The translations under genes and the position numbers were made by a program. DNA of 64,000 nucleotides from Palsa-506 sp963709075 (lineage in GTDB: Bacteria; Actinomycetota; Actinomycetes; Streptosporangiales; Streptosporangiaceae): contig CAVPUY010000002.1 of the NCBI GenBank assembly GCA_963709075.1, forward strand, positions 62,001 through 126,000. Direction: 5' to 3'. Positions within the stretch are counted from its first letter, which is position 1. The number at the start of each line of letters is the position of its first letter. The notes beneath the pieces are model-generated. The model was not told the DNA's origin, searched no databases, and was given only the letters and a program-made list of their open reading frames with translations. Shown in pieces: positions 1-9,218 of the stretch.

Positions 1-214
1 CTTCGTCCTGGTGAGCAGCGTCATCTTGGCGACGCGCCAAAACGCGCTCCCCGGCACCGCGGGCAGAATCGAGTAGACAACCGCGGTTGACCCCGCAATG
101 TGCCCACAGAGGACGGGGAACGAGGGTCAGTACGGGGAGACCGGGGGGCCGCTTATCGATGCACGCCCAGGTGAGATCGACGATGCCGGCCGAGGAGATG
201 ACGCCCAGATGTGG

Positions 215-2176
215 CTAGGCCCTGTTTGGGCGGAACACTAGTGCGAGCACGCGCAGCGCGAGGATAGCTGAGATCACCAGCAGGCAGTAGCCGAGGAACT
301 GGAAGAGGGATACCCGGCTGGTGATAGTTGGCCCGCCGCGCAGGCCGAGCATAAGTACCGCCATGATGCCGCTGGTCGCGGCGAGAAACGTGGTCAGCAC
401 CAGGTAGAGCAAGCCCGTGACTATCCGGCGGTCGCCTTCATCGGCGAGGAGGCGGACATTGACGCTGAGCCGCCCGGCTTCGAGCGCTCCGCCGATCCGG
501 TCGATGCGCCGGGGGAGGCGGCGCAGCAGGGGCAGCAGCGCGACCAACTCGTCGGCCGCGGTCGTGCGCAGCGTGTCCGGGCTGAACTGCCCGGCAAGCT
601 GCCGGCCCGCGAACCGGCGGGCTTCGGCCACGATGTCGAAGCCCGGGGCGAGCTGGGTAAGCGTGCCTTCCATGGTGGCCAGCGCGCGGAATACCGCGGC
701 TATCTCCGGTGGTACCGCCAGCCCGTGGTCGGAGACGATGCGGAACAGGTCGGTGAACATCGTCACGTCGGGGGTGATCCCGGCTGCGACGTGCCGGGCC
801 AGGAACCGGCCCAGCATCCGTTCCAGGCGTAGCTCGTCCAGTTCCTCGGGTCGCTCGACCACTTCCAGGAGCGCGTCGGCCAGCCCGGCGGGGTCGCCCT
901 TGTCCAGGGCCAGCAGCAGCCGCTGCAGCGCGGAACGCAGCCCTCGGTCGATGCGCCCGACGGACCCGAAGTCCAGCAGCCCGAGCCTGCCGTCGGCCAG
1001 CAGCAGGACGTTGCCCGGGTGCGGGTCGGCGTGGAAGGTCCCCTCCAGCATGATCTCGCGGAGCAGGCAGTCGAGCAGGCTGCGGGCAAGCGCGGCGCGC
1101 ACGTCAGCGGGCATGCCGACGTCGATCGCAGCCAGCGGCCGCCCGTCGAAGCGCTCCATCACCAGCACCAGCCCGGTGCACAGCGGCTGGTAGGGCACCG
1201 GAATGGCGATGCCGCGGCTGCCCGGCGCGGCGGCCACCGAGGTCATGTTGCGCGCTTCTACCCGCAGGTCGAGCTCCTCACGCAGGGCGCCGGCGAATCC
1301 GGCGGCAAGCCCGGCAGCGCCGACAGCCCGGCCCCAGTTTGTGCTGCGCTCCAGCCGGGCCGCCAGCCGCCCGGCGATGTCCAGGTCCCTGTCCACGATC
1401 TGGCTGACATCGGGACGGCGCACCTTGACCACTACGCGGGCCCCGGAGGTAAGAGCCGCCGCGTGGACCTGGGCGATGGACGCCGCAGCGATCGGCTTCC
1501 GGTCGAAGCTGGCGAACAGCTCGCCCACCTCCGCTCCCAGCTCGGACCGCAGCACCTGCTCGATCGCCGGCCAGGGCACTTCGGTCGCGTCGTCTTGCAG
1601 GCGGCTCAGCTCGCTGATGAACTCCGCCGGGAGAAGATCCCGGCGGGTGGACAGCACCTGCCCGAGCTTGACGAAGGTGACCCCGCCGTCCTCCATGGCC
1701 AGACGCACCGAGCGGGCCAGCCTGGCCCGGCCCTCCGACGTCGACAGCTCGGACCGGCGCCCGCCCCGCACGTACGGCGTCAGGCCGCGCCGCACCAAGA
1801 TCCCGCTGATCTGCCAGTAGCGCCGCGCCCGGCCTATCCGCCTGCGCATCCCGCGCAGCACGTAGACCAGGCCCGGCACCGACCCGCTCGGCACCAGCGC
1901 CTCGGCCACGACCAGGAACACCATGCCGACCACCAGCGCGATCGTCACGCCCAGGATCACGAACCACAGCTCGGGCAGGACGCTCGTTCGCTTTGAGACC
2001 ACCGAGCCGCTGATGGCCGTGATTACTGGCGAGGCGATCAGGAACGCCAGGACGCCTGCGATCAGCGTGCGCAGGAACGAGAACCGCAGTCCCAGCAGCC
2101 GCCGGGCACCGAACGCGAACACCAGCACGGTCAGCGCAGTGAACACGAAGATCAGTGGTAGCACCAGAACCGTCAT
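215..2176 (-). CDS. ABC1/AarF (UbiB-like) atypical kinase with membrane segments
   Basis: A 653-residue member of the ABC1/AarF/UbiB atypical kinase family, which in other bacteria supports quinone biosynthesis or lipid handling at the membrane. Visible family motifs are KLGQVLSTR (the KxGQ signature, about residue 169), VVVKVRRP (nucleotide-binding lysine), HADPHPGNVLL and LLDFGSVGRI (catalytic loop and DFG-like metal site). Two or three hydrophobic segments lie in the first 100 residues and a hydrophobic pair lies at the C-terminus, as in membrane-tethered members. The ATG start at 2176 precedes a hydrophobic N-terminus. The substrate in this organism cannot be told from sequence. It is monocistronic; the next features to the right are on the other strand or very small. 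Confidence 0.9.
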   Translation of the reverse strand: MTVLVLPLIFVFTALTVLVFAFGARRLLGLRFSFLRTLIAGVLAFLIASPVITAISGSVVSKRTSVLPELWFVILGVTIALVVGMVFLVVAEALVPSGSVPGLVYVLRGMRRRIGRARRYWQISGILVRRGLTPYVRGGRRSELSTSEGRARLARSVRLAMEDGGVTFVKLGQVLSTRRDLLPAEFISELSRLQDDATEVPWPAIEQVLRSELGAEVGELFASFDRKPIAAASIAQVHAAALTSGARVVVKVRRPDVSQIVDRDLDIAGRLAARLERSTNWGRAVGAAGLAAGFAGALREELDLRVEARNMTSVAAAPGSRGIAIPVPYQPLCTGLVLVMERFDGRPLAAIDVGMPADVRAALARSLLDCLLREIMLEGTFHADPHPGNVLLLADGRLGLLDFGSVGRIDRGLRSALQRLLLALDKGDPAGLADALLEVVERPEELDELRLERMLGRFLARHVAAGITPDVTMFTDLFRIVSDHGLAVPPEIAAVFRALATMEGTLTQLAPGFDIVAEARRFAGRQLAGQFSPDTLRTTAADELVALLPLLRRLPRRIDRIGGALEAGRLSVNVRLLADEGDRRIVTGLLYLVLTTFLAATSGIMAVLMLGLRGGPTITSRVSLFQFLGYCLLVISAILALRVLALVFRPNRA

Positions 2177-2270
2177 CGTGATCGCGGGTCCCCTCCAGCC
2201 ATCCGGAGCGCCTCCTCATCCTCTTTGCCCGATACCGCAGCCTAGAGTCGCAGCCTGAGGAAACTGGGCT

Positions 2271-2433
2271 TTACCCGGCAGGCGTCAGCATCCAGCGGAC
2301 CGGATTCTGATAGCTGGACGGCCAGGCTGCCTGAGCCAGCTCCGGGGTGATCTCGCAACCGGGCTTCGCGAGCCCGGCAACGAGCGACGCGGTGGCGCGG
2401 GCCCTGCGGCGCGCGGCGGATGCGCACGGTCAT
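2271..2433 (-). CDS. possible small ORF, maybe frameshifted
   Basis: The 520-base gap between the AarF gene and the toxin-antitoxin remnant holds one candidate. An ATG at 2433 is preceded at good spacing by GGAGGA. The reading frame opened by this ATG looks non-protein-like, but the neighbouring frame, ending at a TAA at 2271, reads a plausible C-terminus (CEITPELAQAAWP, then NPVRWMLTPAG). A single-base slip near 2390 would join the two into a protein of about 53 residues. I do not recognise it. It could equally be noise. I see nothing else convincing in 2434-2640. Confidence 0.25.
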
Positions 2434-2697
2434 GATTCCTCCGAGATCATCCGGATCTTCGACATCACCTGGATCGGCTGACTGACGGCCGATTCCGGGC
2501 AGCCATCGCTCATGGTGCGCGAGAAGGCACCGAGCAGACCGGCGGCCACCCACTGACGGCGGGCGGCCAGCTTCGCCTCGCTCGCTGCTCCCCGGGGAAA
2601 TTCGGTTGCTGAAGGTTAGCGGAATGGGCAGCCAATCGAGGAGCCAGTTCTGAGGCTAGGGCGTTGCGCCGGGCGTGCGGATCATGAGGGTCGGCCG

Positions 2698-2826
2698 ATG
2701 CAGGAAGTGGCCCGTCAGGCCATCCGCGAGTACGTCGAGGGTCACAGCCGCGCCGAGCTGCTCGATCGCGTCCTTGAGCAGGAGTTGCCTCGCTATGCGG
2801 AGGCGCTGGAGCGCCTCGGTCAGTGA
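2698..2826 (+). CDS. C-terminal part of a ribbon-helix-helix-type antitoxin
   Basis: From the ATG at 2698 this reads MQEVARQAIREYV and ends in RYAEALERLGQ, which matches the C-terminal half of short RHH antitoxins paired with Doc toxins in actinobacteria. The open frame extends upstream (HEGRP just before the ATG also fits the family), but no start codon is found before an in-frame stop at 2617, and the DNA-binding beta-strand is not recognisable. The stop codon overlaps the toxin start as GTGA, the coupling typical of such pairs. I read it as an N-terminally truncated antitoxin. A 42-residue product from 2698 would keep mainly the toxin-contacting part. Confidence 0.6.
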   Translation: MQEVARQAIREYVEGHSRAELLDRVLEQELPRYAEALERLGQ

Positions 2827-2933
2827 TCTACCTGACGTTGCCGGAGTTGCTGCATATTGCCGAACGGGCGCTGGGCAGTGCACCAGAAGTCCGCGACTAC
2901 GGCCTCCTGGAGTCGGCAGCAGCACGCCTCTGA
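2823..2933 (+). pseudogene. doc: truncated Doc (death-on-curing, Fic-fold) toxin
   Basis: The 36-residue product starts IYLTLPELLHIAERALG and continues VRDYGLLESA, the N-terminus of Doc toxins of type II toxin-antitoxin systems (Fic-fold kinases of EF-Tu in the well-studied P1 system). It stops at 2931, before the catalytic HxFxxANKR-like motif could occur, and I find no continuation in the other frames before the DUF2252 gene. It should therefore be inactive. The GTG start overlaps the antitoxin stop. Confidence 0.7.
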
Positions 2934-3045
2934 CCGGCTGCCCCGGTCGGCCGGGAACCGAGATCCTCCTATCCGGGTGATGTCCCGTCGCCGTGGGCGG
3001 TGCAAGATGGGCAGTCAGGAGCGCACCAGAGGGGAAGTGGGCCGG

Positions 3046-4533
3046 ATGGCCGTGCGGAAGATCGCGCATCTGAGTGTGGACGATCGTAAAGCGAAGGGCT
3101 TGGAGGCCCGGGACCGGGCGGCTCCAGCAAGCCATGCGAAGTGGCGGCCTGCGCCGGACCGGCCTGATCCGGTTGCCCTGCTGGAGGAGCAGGACGCCAC
3201 CCGGGAGCCGGACCTGGTGCCGGTGCGGCACGGCCGGATGATGGTCTCGCCGTTCACGTTCTACCGGGGCGCGGCCAAGATCATGGCCGCGGACCTGAAG
3301 GACACGCCGGTGGCCGGCCTGCAGACTCAGCTGTGCGGCGACGCTCACTTGTCGAATTTCGGGCTGTTCGCCTCGCCGGAGCGGGTGCTGCTGTTCGATG
3401 TGAACGACTTCGATGAGACGCTGCCGGGGCCGTTCGAGTGGGACGTTAAGCGGATGGCGGCCAGCTTCGCGATCGCGGGCCGCAACAACGGGTTCGCCAA
3501 GGCGGACACGCGCGCGGCGACGCTGGCGTCGGTGACGGCTTACCGGGAGGCGATGGCCTCCTTCGCGCAGATGGGCACGATGGAGATCTGGTATGCCCAC
3601 CTGGACGAGGACGAGCTGATGAGCGCGATCCGCACCGCGGTGGCCGGGACGAAGAAGGAGGCCAAGGACGCCAAGGGGGCGAAGAAGGGTAAGAAGGAGA
3701 AGAAGGACGAAAAGCAGGAGAAGCTGGCCAAGACAGCGGGGAAACGGGCGGAGAAGATTGCCGCGAAGGCGCACACCCGGGACAGCCTGCAGGCGCTGTC
3801 CAAGCTGTGTGAGGTGGCCGACGGGGAATACCGGATCGTCAGCCAGCCGCCGATCGTGGTCCCGGCGCGTGACCTGGCTTCGGTCTACGGCCTGTCCCGG
3901 GCCCAGGTCGTGCCGGTGATCCGCGAGCAGTTCCGCGCCTACCGGGCTACCTTGCAGGACGACCGGCGCAAGCTGCTTGAGCGCTTCGAGGTGGTGGACA
4001 TGGCCCGCAAGGTCGTCGGCGTGGGCAGTGTCGGCACCCGGGCGTTCATCGTGCTGCTGCAGGGGCGCGACGCGCAGGATCCGTTGTTCTTGCAGATCAA
4101 GGAGGCCACGGCATCGGTGCTGGAGCCCTACCTGGGCAAGAGCCGGTACCGCCAGCACGGCGAGCGGGTAGTGCAGGGGCAGCGGATGATGCAGGCCGCC
4201 AGCGACATCTACCTCGGCTGGACCAAGGGGCTGGACGTGCGCCGCCACTTCTACTGGCGCCAGCTTCGCGACATGAAGGGCTCAGTGGAGGTCGAGGCCC
4301 TGGCCCCAGTCGGGCTGACGTTCTACGCCCGCACCTGCGGGTGGACGCTGGCCCGGGCCCACGCCCGGTCCGGCGACCCGATCGCCATCGCCGAGTACCT
4401 GGGCGCCAGCGACGCGTTCGACAAATCGATCACCGACTTCTCCGAACGCTACGCCAACCAGAACGAGCGGGACTATGAGGAGTTCGTGAACGCGGTCAAG
4501 TCCGGGCGGCTGGAAGCGGTCGAAGGCGTCTGA
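3046..4533 (+). CDS. DUF2252 family protein
   Basis: About 495 residues, DUF2252 family, a kinase-like fold of unknown function common in actinobacteria. Family landmarks are RMMVSPFTFYRG, CGDAHLSNFG, DVNDFDET and FEWDVKRMAAS in the first half, and VGVGSVGTRAF, LQIKEA and GWTLARAHARSGD in the second; CGDAHLSNFG and DVNDFDE resemble the catalytic and metal loops of aminoglycoside-phosphotransferase-like kinases. An unusual run of roughly 45 residues very rich in lysine, alanine and glutamate interrupts the middle (3648-3780). The start is uncertain: ATG 3046 has GAGGGGAAG upstream, while ATG 3007 would add 13 residues. A hairpin terminator candidate follows 25 bases after the stop. Confidence 0.9.
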   Translation: MAVRKIAHLSVDDRKAKGLEARDRAAPASHAKWRPAPDRPDPVALLEEQDATREPDLVPVRHGRMMVSPFTFYRGAAKIMAADLKDTPVAGLQTQLCGDAHLSNFGLFASPERVLLFDVNDFDETLPGPFEWDVKRMAASFAIAGRNNGFAKADTRAATLASVTAYREAMASFAQMGTMEIWYAHLDEDELMSAIRTAVAGTKKEAKDAKGAKKGKKEKKDEKQEKLAKTAGKRAEKIAAKAHTRDSLQALSKLCEVADGEYRIVSQPPIVVPARDLASVYGLSRAQVVPVIREQFRAYRATLQDDRRKLLERFEVVDMARKVVGVGSVGTRAFIVLLQGRDAQDPLFLQIKEATASVLEPYLGKSRYRQHGERVVQGQRMMQAASDIYLGWTKGLDVRRHFYWRQLRDMKGSVEVEALAPVGLTFYARTCGWTLARAHARSGDPIAIAEYLGASDAFDKSITDFSERYANQNERDYEEFVNAVKSGRLEAVEGV

Positions 4534-4557
4534 CGAGCCGGTGAAGGGCTGACCGGC

Positions 4558-4576
4558 CAGGCCCGCCGCCGGCCTG
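4558..4576 (+). terminator. hairpin terminator candidate after DUF2252 gene
   Basis: Perfect 6-bp inverted repeat CAGGCC / GGCCTG with a 7-base loop, 25 bases after the DUF2252 stop. There is no U-tract, as is common in actinobacteria. Confidence 0.45.
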
Positions 4577-4683
4577 TCGCAGAAGGGCTTCGCCCCGGAT
4601 CGGCTCGCTGCTGCAGGGCGTGTATCGCCGGCGCTCTTCCCGCCTCCAGATCACTTTTAGTTCAGGGCCCTGCTGCGGGAAGC

Positions 4684-5700
4684 TTAATGACGAGGCGGCC
4701 CCGGCGGGTCGTTGCCGGCCGGTGGCACGTTGCGGGGGGCAAGGCGGATGTCGACCCGGGCATCCGGGATGCGTTCTTGCTCGCGGGCGAGCAGAGCCAG
4801 TGCGCGGTTATCGGCCGCGGTGGGGCGGTTTAGGTCCACGCCCCGCGGCCACAGGCGGGCATACCATACGGCGGCGACCTCGGCCGAGTAGACCAGTGCC
4901 TGGCTGGCCAGGTAGAGCAGGGCGAACATGCCTGCCACGGTGGCGAAACTGCCGTAGACCGCCCCGGCCTTGCTCACCATCCGTGCCAGCAACGGCGGGC
5001 CGATGTTGAGCAGCAAGGTCACCGTCGCGGCGCCCAGCGCGGCGGCTGGCCAAAGGGCACGGACCGGCGCGGGCCGCGATAGCAGCAGCATGCCGCCGAG
5101 CAGCAGGACGGCGAAGACGATCAGGGCCGACCCGAGCACCGCCACGGCGCGTTCCGCTCCCGGCAGACCGGGCAGCGCCGTGACCGCCACTGTGAGCCCG
5201 CCGACCGTCACTGCCCCGAGCAGCAGCGCCGCCAGTATCACGAACACCCGGACGTACCGGGGGAAAAACCCGGCGCGAAGGCGCCGCGGGACGGCGGCGA
5301 CGTTGTTCAGCGTCTGGTACGCGGAGAACACGACGCCGGTGCCGGAGAACAGCAAGCCGATCAGGCCGGCGATGAACGGGATGGTCGATGTCGGCAACGT
5401 GGCCGCGGAATGCTCGACCGTGGATTGCAGCGCCGACGGCACGGTCTCGGTGATGAGCCGCCGCCGCAGCTCCGGGTTGCCAGCCAGGACCCGGGACAGG
5501 ATCGCCACACCGAGCAGCAGCAGCGGGAAGACGCTGAGGAAGCCGTAGTAGGTGATGAGCGCGGCCTCGCGCCCGCCATCGTCGTCCCCGTACTTCTTGA
5601 TCACCGCGTACGGGAATCCGAACACGCCATGCCGGCGCTGCACGCGGTCCGCCCAGGCTACGACCCGGCTCGCCAGCGCGGTCAGGCCCTCGAAGTTCAT
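4684..5700 (-). CDS. YihY/BrkB-family integral membrane protein
   Basis: 338 residues, YihY (formerly called RNase BN) / virulence factor BrkB family. The N-terminal part carries the family hallmark DGGREAALITYYGFLSVFPLLLL, and five further hydrophobic helices follow, including GTGVVFSAYQTLNNV and VYGSFATVAGMFALLYL. The biochemical role of the family is unsettled; RNase activity is no longer believed. The start is ATG 5700, preceded by GGGAGG at 7 bases; an in-frame start lies five codons upstream. The C-terminus is cytoplasmic and proline-rich. It is divergent from the diacylglycerol-kinase-like gene. Confidence 0.9.
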   Translation of the reverse strand: MNFEGLTALASRVVAWADRVQRRHGVFGFPYAVIKKYGDDDGGREAALITYYGFLSVFPLLLLGVAILSRVLAGNPELRRRLITETVPSALQSTVEHSAATLPTSTIPFIAGLIGLLFSGTGVVFSAYQTLNNVAAVPRRLRAGFFPRYVRVFVILAALLLGAVTVGGLTVAVTALPGLPGAERAVAVLGSALIVFAVLLLGGMLLLSRPAPVRALWPAAALGAATVTLLLNIGPPLLARMVSKAGAVYGSFATVAGMFALLYLASQALVYSAEVAAVWYARLWPRGVDLNRPTAADNRALALLAREQERIPDARVDIRLAPRNVPPAGNDPPGPPRH

Positions 5701-5955
5701 GCCCCAGCCTCCCAATCGGGCTGGTGCCTTGGCTACTCGTGGGCGAGCATGGCCAGCGTTTCCGGTAACACTGGGCGCACATTCCTGCCTCGTCCGGCGC
5801 TTGCCAATGGACGTCAGAGCAGTATTCGATCAGGATCACCCTGGCAGCAGCGTTTCACCGGTCCCGGTGAACCGCTTCGCCTTTGGGTTGGCTTCGCTTT
5901 CAGCGCGCCGGGCCTTCGAGGCGATGGCGCAGGCGAGAACCCGCGGGAGGCAGGC

Positions 5956-7404
5956 ATGGCTGGCAAGGACGACGTGGCCGCGCCGGGGGGCGGTTCGCCG
6001 CACGGAGCGGGCGTCCCCGGCGGGCCGCGGATGACGGGCGGACAGCCAGAGCGTCCCACCGGTAGCCAGCGCTGGCTGGCCAGGCTTGCGTTCGCGGCGG
6101 CGATCGCCGCGGTGGTAGTGCTCGTGCTGCTGGGAGGGCTGAGGAGCATCACCGCGCTGCTGCTGGGCGTGCTGGGCCTGGCGATCGGCTGCGCGGCGGC
6201 GTACTGGTTCCTGGCTTACCGCGGCCTAGTGCGCTGGCTGGCGCTGGTGGTCGTGGTCGCCGCGCCGGTGTTCGCGATCGTTGTGTACATCGTGGCCGGG
6301 CTGCTCTGGGAGGTGGCGCTCGCCGTTGTGCTCGCGGCGGTGGCGGCGGCCGCCGGGCGCACGGCGCTCGCGAGCGGCGAGGCGCTAGCAGGTCCGGCCG
6401 AGTATGCGGCGGCGCGGCCGCGGCAGCCGTTTATGATCATGAACCCGAGGTCGGGTGGCGGCAAGGTCGGCAAGTTCGGGCTGAAGGACAAGGCCGTCGC
6501 GCTCGGCGCCGAGGTTGCCCTGCTGGAGGGTCCCGGGGTCGTCGACGTGGCCGCGCTGGCGCGCCACGCGGTGGACCGGGGGGCCGACCTGCTCGGGGTG
6601 GCCGGCGGCGACGGGACCCAGGCCCTCGTCGCGGGGATCGCCGCCGGGCGGGACATCCCGGTGCTGGTGATCTCGGCGGGTACCCGCAACCATTTCGCCC
6701 TCGATCTCGGGCTGGACCGCGACGATCCTGCCCGCTGCCTGGATGCCCTGTCCGATGGCGCCGAGCTGCGCATCGACCTGGGCATGATCGGCGACCGCGC
6801 GTTCGTCAACAACGCGTCCTTCGGCGTCTACGCCGAGGTCGTAGAAAACCCCGCCTACCGCGACGACAAGACCGGCACCGTCCTGCAAATGCTCCCCGGC
6901 CTGCTGAACGGTCACCAGGGAGCACGCCTGATCGTCCGGGCCGACGGGCAGCTGATACTCGACGGGCCGCAAGCGGTGCTGGTCAGCAACAACCCGTACG
7001 AGACCGGTGACATCGCCGGGCTGGACCGGCGCGCGCGGCTCGATCAGGGCGTGCTCGGCGTCATCGGCGTCAAGGTCGAGAACGCCGCCCAGGCGGCCGG
7101 CCTGCTGCGCAAGGCGGCACGCTCCCGCGAACTCACCACCCTCACCGCCCGCGAGGTCACCATCGACTCCGACCAATCCCAGATCCCGGTCGGGATCGAC
7201 GGCGAATCAGTGCTGATGCCCACCCCGGTGCGCTGCACGATCCGCCCGCTGGCACTGCGGGTACTCGTGCCGCGCAACCGGCCCGGCGTCCCGGCGCCAC
7301 GACCGCAACTGGACTGGGCCCGGCTACGCCGCCAGGCATTCACCTTCGGGCCGGCCACGGGCCGCGCCCCCGCCGCACGACCAGGCATTCCGAAATCACG
7401 ATAA
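5956..7404 (+). CDS. membrane-anchored diacylglycerol/lipid kinase-fold protein
   Basis: 482 residues. After a 40-residue glycine/proline-rich leader come four hydrophobic helices (about residues 45-130), then a DAG-kinase catalytic domain: FMIMNPRSGGGK (nucleotide-binding loop), GVAGGDGTQALVA (the GGDGT signature) and VISAGTRNHFALDLGLD (the family's GTxNxxA motif). The C-terminal half has LVSNNPYETGD and VGIDGESV, also typical. The likely activity is ATP-dependent phosphorylation of a membrane lipid (diacylglycerol or related), but sphingosine-kinase-like members are indistinguishable here. The start ATG 5956 has GGGAGG upstream. It looks monocistronic. Confidence 0.85.
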   Translation: MAGKDDVAAPGGGSPHGAGVPGGPRMTGGQPERPTGSQRWLARLAFAAAIAAVVVLVLLGGLRSITALLLGVLGLAIGCAAAYWFLAYRGLVRWLALVVVVAAPVFAIVVYIVAGLLWEVALAVVLAAVAAAAGRTALASGEALAGPAEYAAARPRQPFMIMNPRSGGGKVGKFGLKDKAVALGAEVALLEGPGVVDVAALARHAVDRGADLLGVAGGDGTQALVAGIAAGRDIPVLVISAGTRNHFALDLGLDRDDPARCLDALSDGAELRIDLGMIGDRAFVNNASFGVYAEVVENPAYRDDKTGTVLQMLPGLLNGHQGARLIVRADGQLILDGPQAVLVSNNPYETGDIAGLDRRARLDQGVLGVIGVKVENAAQAAGLLRKAARSRELTTLTAREVTIDSDQSQIPVGIDGESVLMPTPVRCTIRPLALRVLVPRNRPGVPAPRPQLDWARLRRQAFTFGPATGRAPAARPGIPKSR

Positions 7405-7587
7405 TTTCGTGACGACATCCGCGGAGCAGCTAACGCCGAAGATGTCGATGAACACCGTGATCAAGATCCAGAACCAGATCACCGCACAGAAAGAAATGGA
7501 CATTGTCCAGAACGGTTCAGCAGCGGGCAGTACGAATCGGCCAGTATCATCTTTCCTCCTGCGCGCCCAGCACCAGAAAATGTGACG

Positions 7588-8247
7588 ATGACCGCTGAGC
7601 CGCCTGACAACCTGGCCTGCGAAACGGTCGGCAGCCTGGAAGTGCGCTGGATCTTTCCGGGCCGGATGGACAGTGCGGTAGCCGGATGGTTCGGGCGGTT
7701 CCCGGCCAGAACGGAATCACGCGAGGACACCTATCTGCTGGATCCGCCGTTGCGCGGCCTGTCGGTGAAGATCCGCGGGGGCGGTGCGCTGGAGGTGAAG
7801 GCCTACCGCGGCAGCCCGGGGATCGTGGAGGTGGCGGACGGCGTCCGCGGGCGCCTGGAGTTCTGGCAGAAGTGGAGCTTTCCCCTTCGCCCGCCCGGCG
7901 GGCACGGCGGCCGCCCGCCCGGCTGGACGCCGGTACGCAAAAGGCGGCGGATCAGCCGGTTCTCATCGGCCAGCGGCCCGGCCGCGGAGCGCGCCCCAGG
8001 GATAGGCCAGCAGTTGCGGTGCAACGTGGAACTCACCGAGGTCCACGCGCTCGGCCAGGACTGGTGGACCCTGGGGCTCGAGGCGAGCGGTCCCGCCGAT
8101 CTGCTCCGCCGAGAACTTGAGGCCACCGCCGCGCTGGTGTTCGCCCAGGCCATGCCCGGCGGGGTGGTACCCAGCCCAGCTGACTCCAGGTCCTATACGG
8201 AGTGGCTGGGCCAGCAGCCGGGCGCCGGCAGTAACGCCGACGCCTGA
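7588..8247 (+). CDS. hypothetical protein, 219 aa
   Basis: I do not recognise this protein firmly. It has no signal peptide or membrane segment. The N-terminal half (VRWIFPGRM, TYLLDPP, SVKIRGGGALEVKAYRG) alternates beta-strand-like segments with charged residues, faintly like CYTH/triphosphate-tunnel proteins, but the EXEXK signature is not seen. The C-terminal half includes WWTLGLEASG. Codon use is like that of the neighbours and a strong coding pattern runs throughout, so it is a real gene. ATG 7588 is taken as start; a GTG lies two codons upstream. It is flanked by unrelated genes. Confidence 0.6.
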   Translation: MTAEPPDNLACETVGSLEVRWIFPGRMDSAVAGWFGRFPARTESREDTYLLDPPLRGLSVKIRGGGALEVKAYRGSPGIVEVADGVRGRLEFWQKWSFPLRPPGGHGGRPPGWTPVRKRRRISRFSSASGPAAERAPGIGQQLRCNVELTEVHALGQDWWTLGLEASGPADLLRRELEATAALVFAQAMPGGVVPSPADSRSYTEWLGQQPGAGSNADA

Positions 8248-8529
8248 AGTCTGTCCTGCCCGAGACCGGCAGCCGGAGAAGACTGAACTCGTGACCGTCC
8301 AGCAACGCCCGCCGCTGTGATCGGAGCACTCAGCAGGCGGATCTGTGCCCGGCGCCTATTCGCCCGGTGTGCGCCAAGGATCTGAGACGACTAGGCGGAG
8401 CCACTGGCGACAGGTTGTATCTCGAAGGCCGGCGTTGGCTCTGTACCGGTTGCAGGGGGGCACTGGCTCGCCGTGCCTTCATCGGTCACAGGGGCCGTAC
8501 GGCGGCGGGGTAAGAGGAGGTTGTCCGGG

Positions 8530-8958
8530 ATGGCCGAGGTTGCTTGTTTTTGTGGCTGCGTCTACTCATTCGATAGCGGCGCAGGTGCCTGTCCTGAGTG
8601 CGGTGAATGCGCGAGCGTTACGGCCGCGTCAGCGTCCACGAGCGCCCAGCCCAGCCAGCAGGGGCAGCCCGTGGCGGCGACGAGCCGAAACGGGCAGGAC
8701 GGGCTGACAGCCCACCGCTGCCGGGAAGGGCCGCGCCTGACCGGTCAGGCGGCGCCAGCTGACCATTCGATTGTCGGTGGCCGGCCGGCGGAGCAGGTCG
8801 GATTGCCCTTCGGGTCGGTCAGGCCAAGCCGACCGACGAGCAGGCCGGTCCTGGCCGCCTCGCCGAGGACCGCTGGCGGCACGCCGTCTAGCCACAGTTT
8901 GGCCCGGCGGAAGAGCCTGGCCTGGCCGGCGTCGTCGATGGTGACCCAGTTCAGGTAG
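8530..8958 (+). CDS. possible small zinc-ribbon protein
   Basis: The first 22 residues from ATG 8530 read MAEVACFCGCVYSFDSGAG then CPECGEC, a rubredoxin/zinc-ribbon-like pair of CxC and CxxC knuckles. After that the sequence is low complexity and from about 8745 it overlaps the DUF5990 gene on the opposite strand, where the frame looks like antisense shadow. The real protein, if expressed, probably ends earlier or is frameshifted near 8700. I keep it because of the N-terminal motif only. Confidence 0.35.
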   Translation: MAEVACFCGCVYSFDSGAGACPECGECASVTAASASTSAQPSQQGQPVAATSRNGQDGLTAHRCREGPRLTGQAAPADHSIVGGRPAEQVGLPFGSVRPSRPTSRPVLAASPRTAGGTPSSHSLARRKSLAWPASSMVTQFR

Positions 8959-9218
8959 ATGAAACGGCCGCCTGGCGACCCTTGAATGTAGGGGCCTTTA
9001 ATGTCCGCGGCGATGCCGTTCGGATCCGCCTCCCCGCAGAGCTGGCACTCGAATGCCCAGGTCGCGGTAGGCGCGTCGCCCGGGGTCAGGCCGAGCAGCT
9101 CGTCACGCTTGCCGCGGCGCTGGATTCCCACATGAACGTTGCGGTAGCCGCCTGAAACATCATTGCTCGGGCCGCACGATCGACCCGGAAGATCAATGCC
9201 CTCGATCCGGATTTGCAT
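8745..9218 (-). CDS. DUF5990 family protein
   Basis: 157 residues matching the actinobacterial DUF5990 family from end to end: MQIRIEGIDLPGRSCGP at the N-terminus, YRNVHVGIQRR, GPYIQGSPGGRFIYLNW in the centre, and AKLWLDGV and GRLGLTDPKGNP towards the C-terminus. Function unknown; soluble, no catalytic residues recognised. The start ATG 9218 is chosen because it coincides with the family N-terminus; upstream residues in the open frame are not protein-like. The ribosome-binding site is weak. Confidence 0.85.
   Translation of the reverse strand: MQIRIEGIDLPGRSCGPSNDVSGGYRNVHVGIQRRGKRDELLGLTPGDAPTATWAFECQLCGEADPNGIAADIKGPYIQGSPGGRFIYLNWVTIDDAGQARLFRRAKLWLDGVPPAVLGEAARTGLLVGRLGLTDPKGNPTCSAGRPPTIEWSAGAA

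Noticed and set aside
1019..1996. Long plus-strand frame opposite the AarF gene
   Set aside because: It is a high-GC antisense shadow: no family motif, and the minus strand carries a complete kinase.
2656..4248. 530-codon minus-strand frame over DUF2252
   Set aside because: Low-complexity Arg/Leu/His-rich antisense frame; the plus strand has the conserved DUF2252 motifs.
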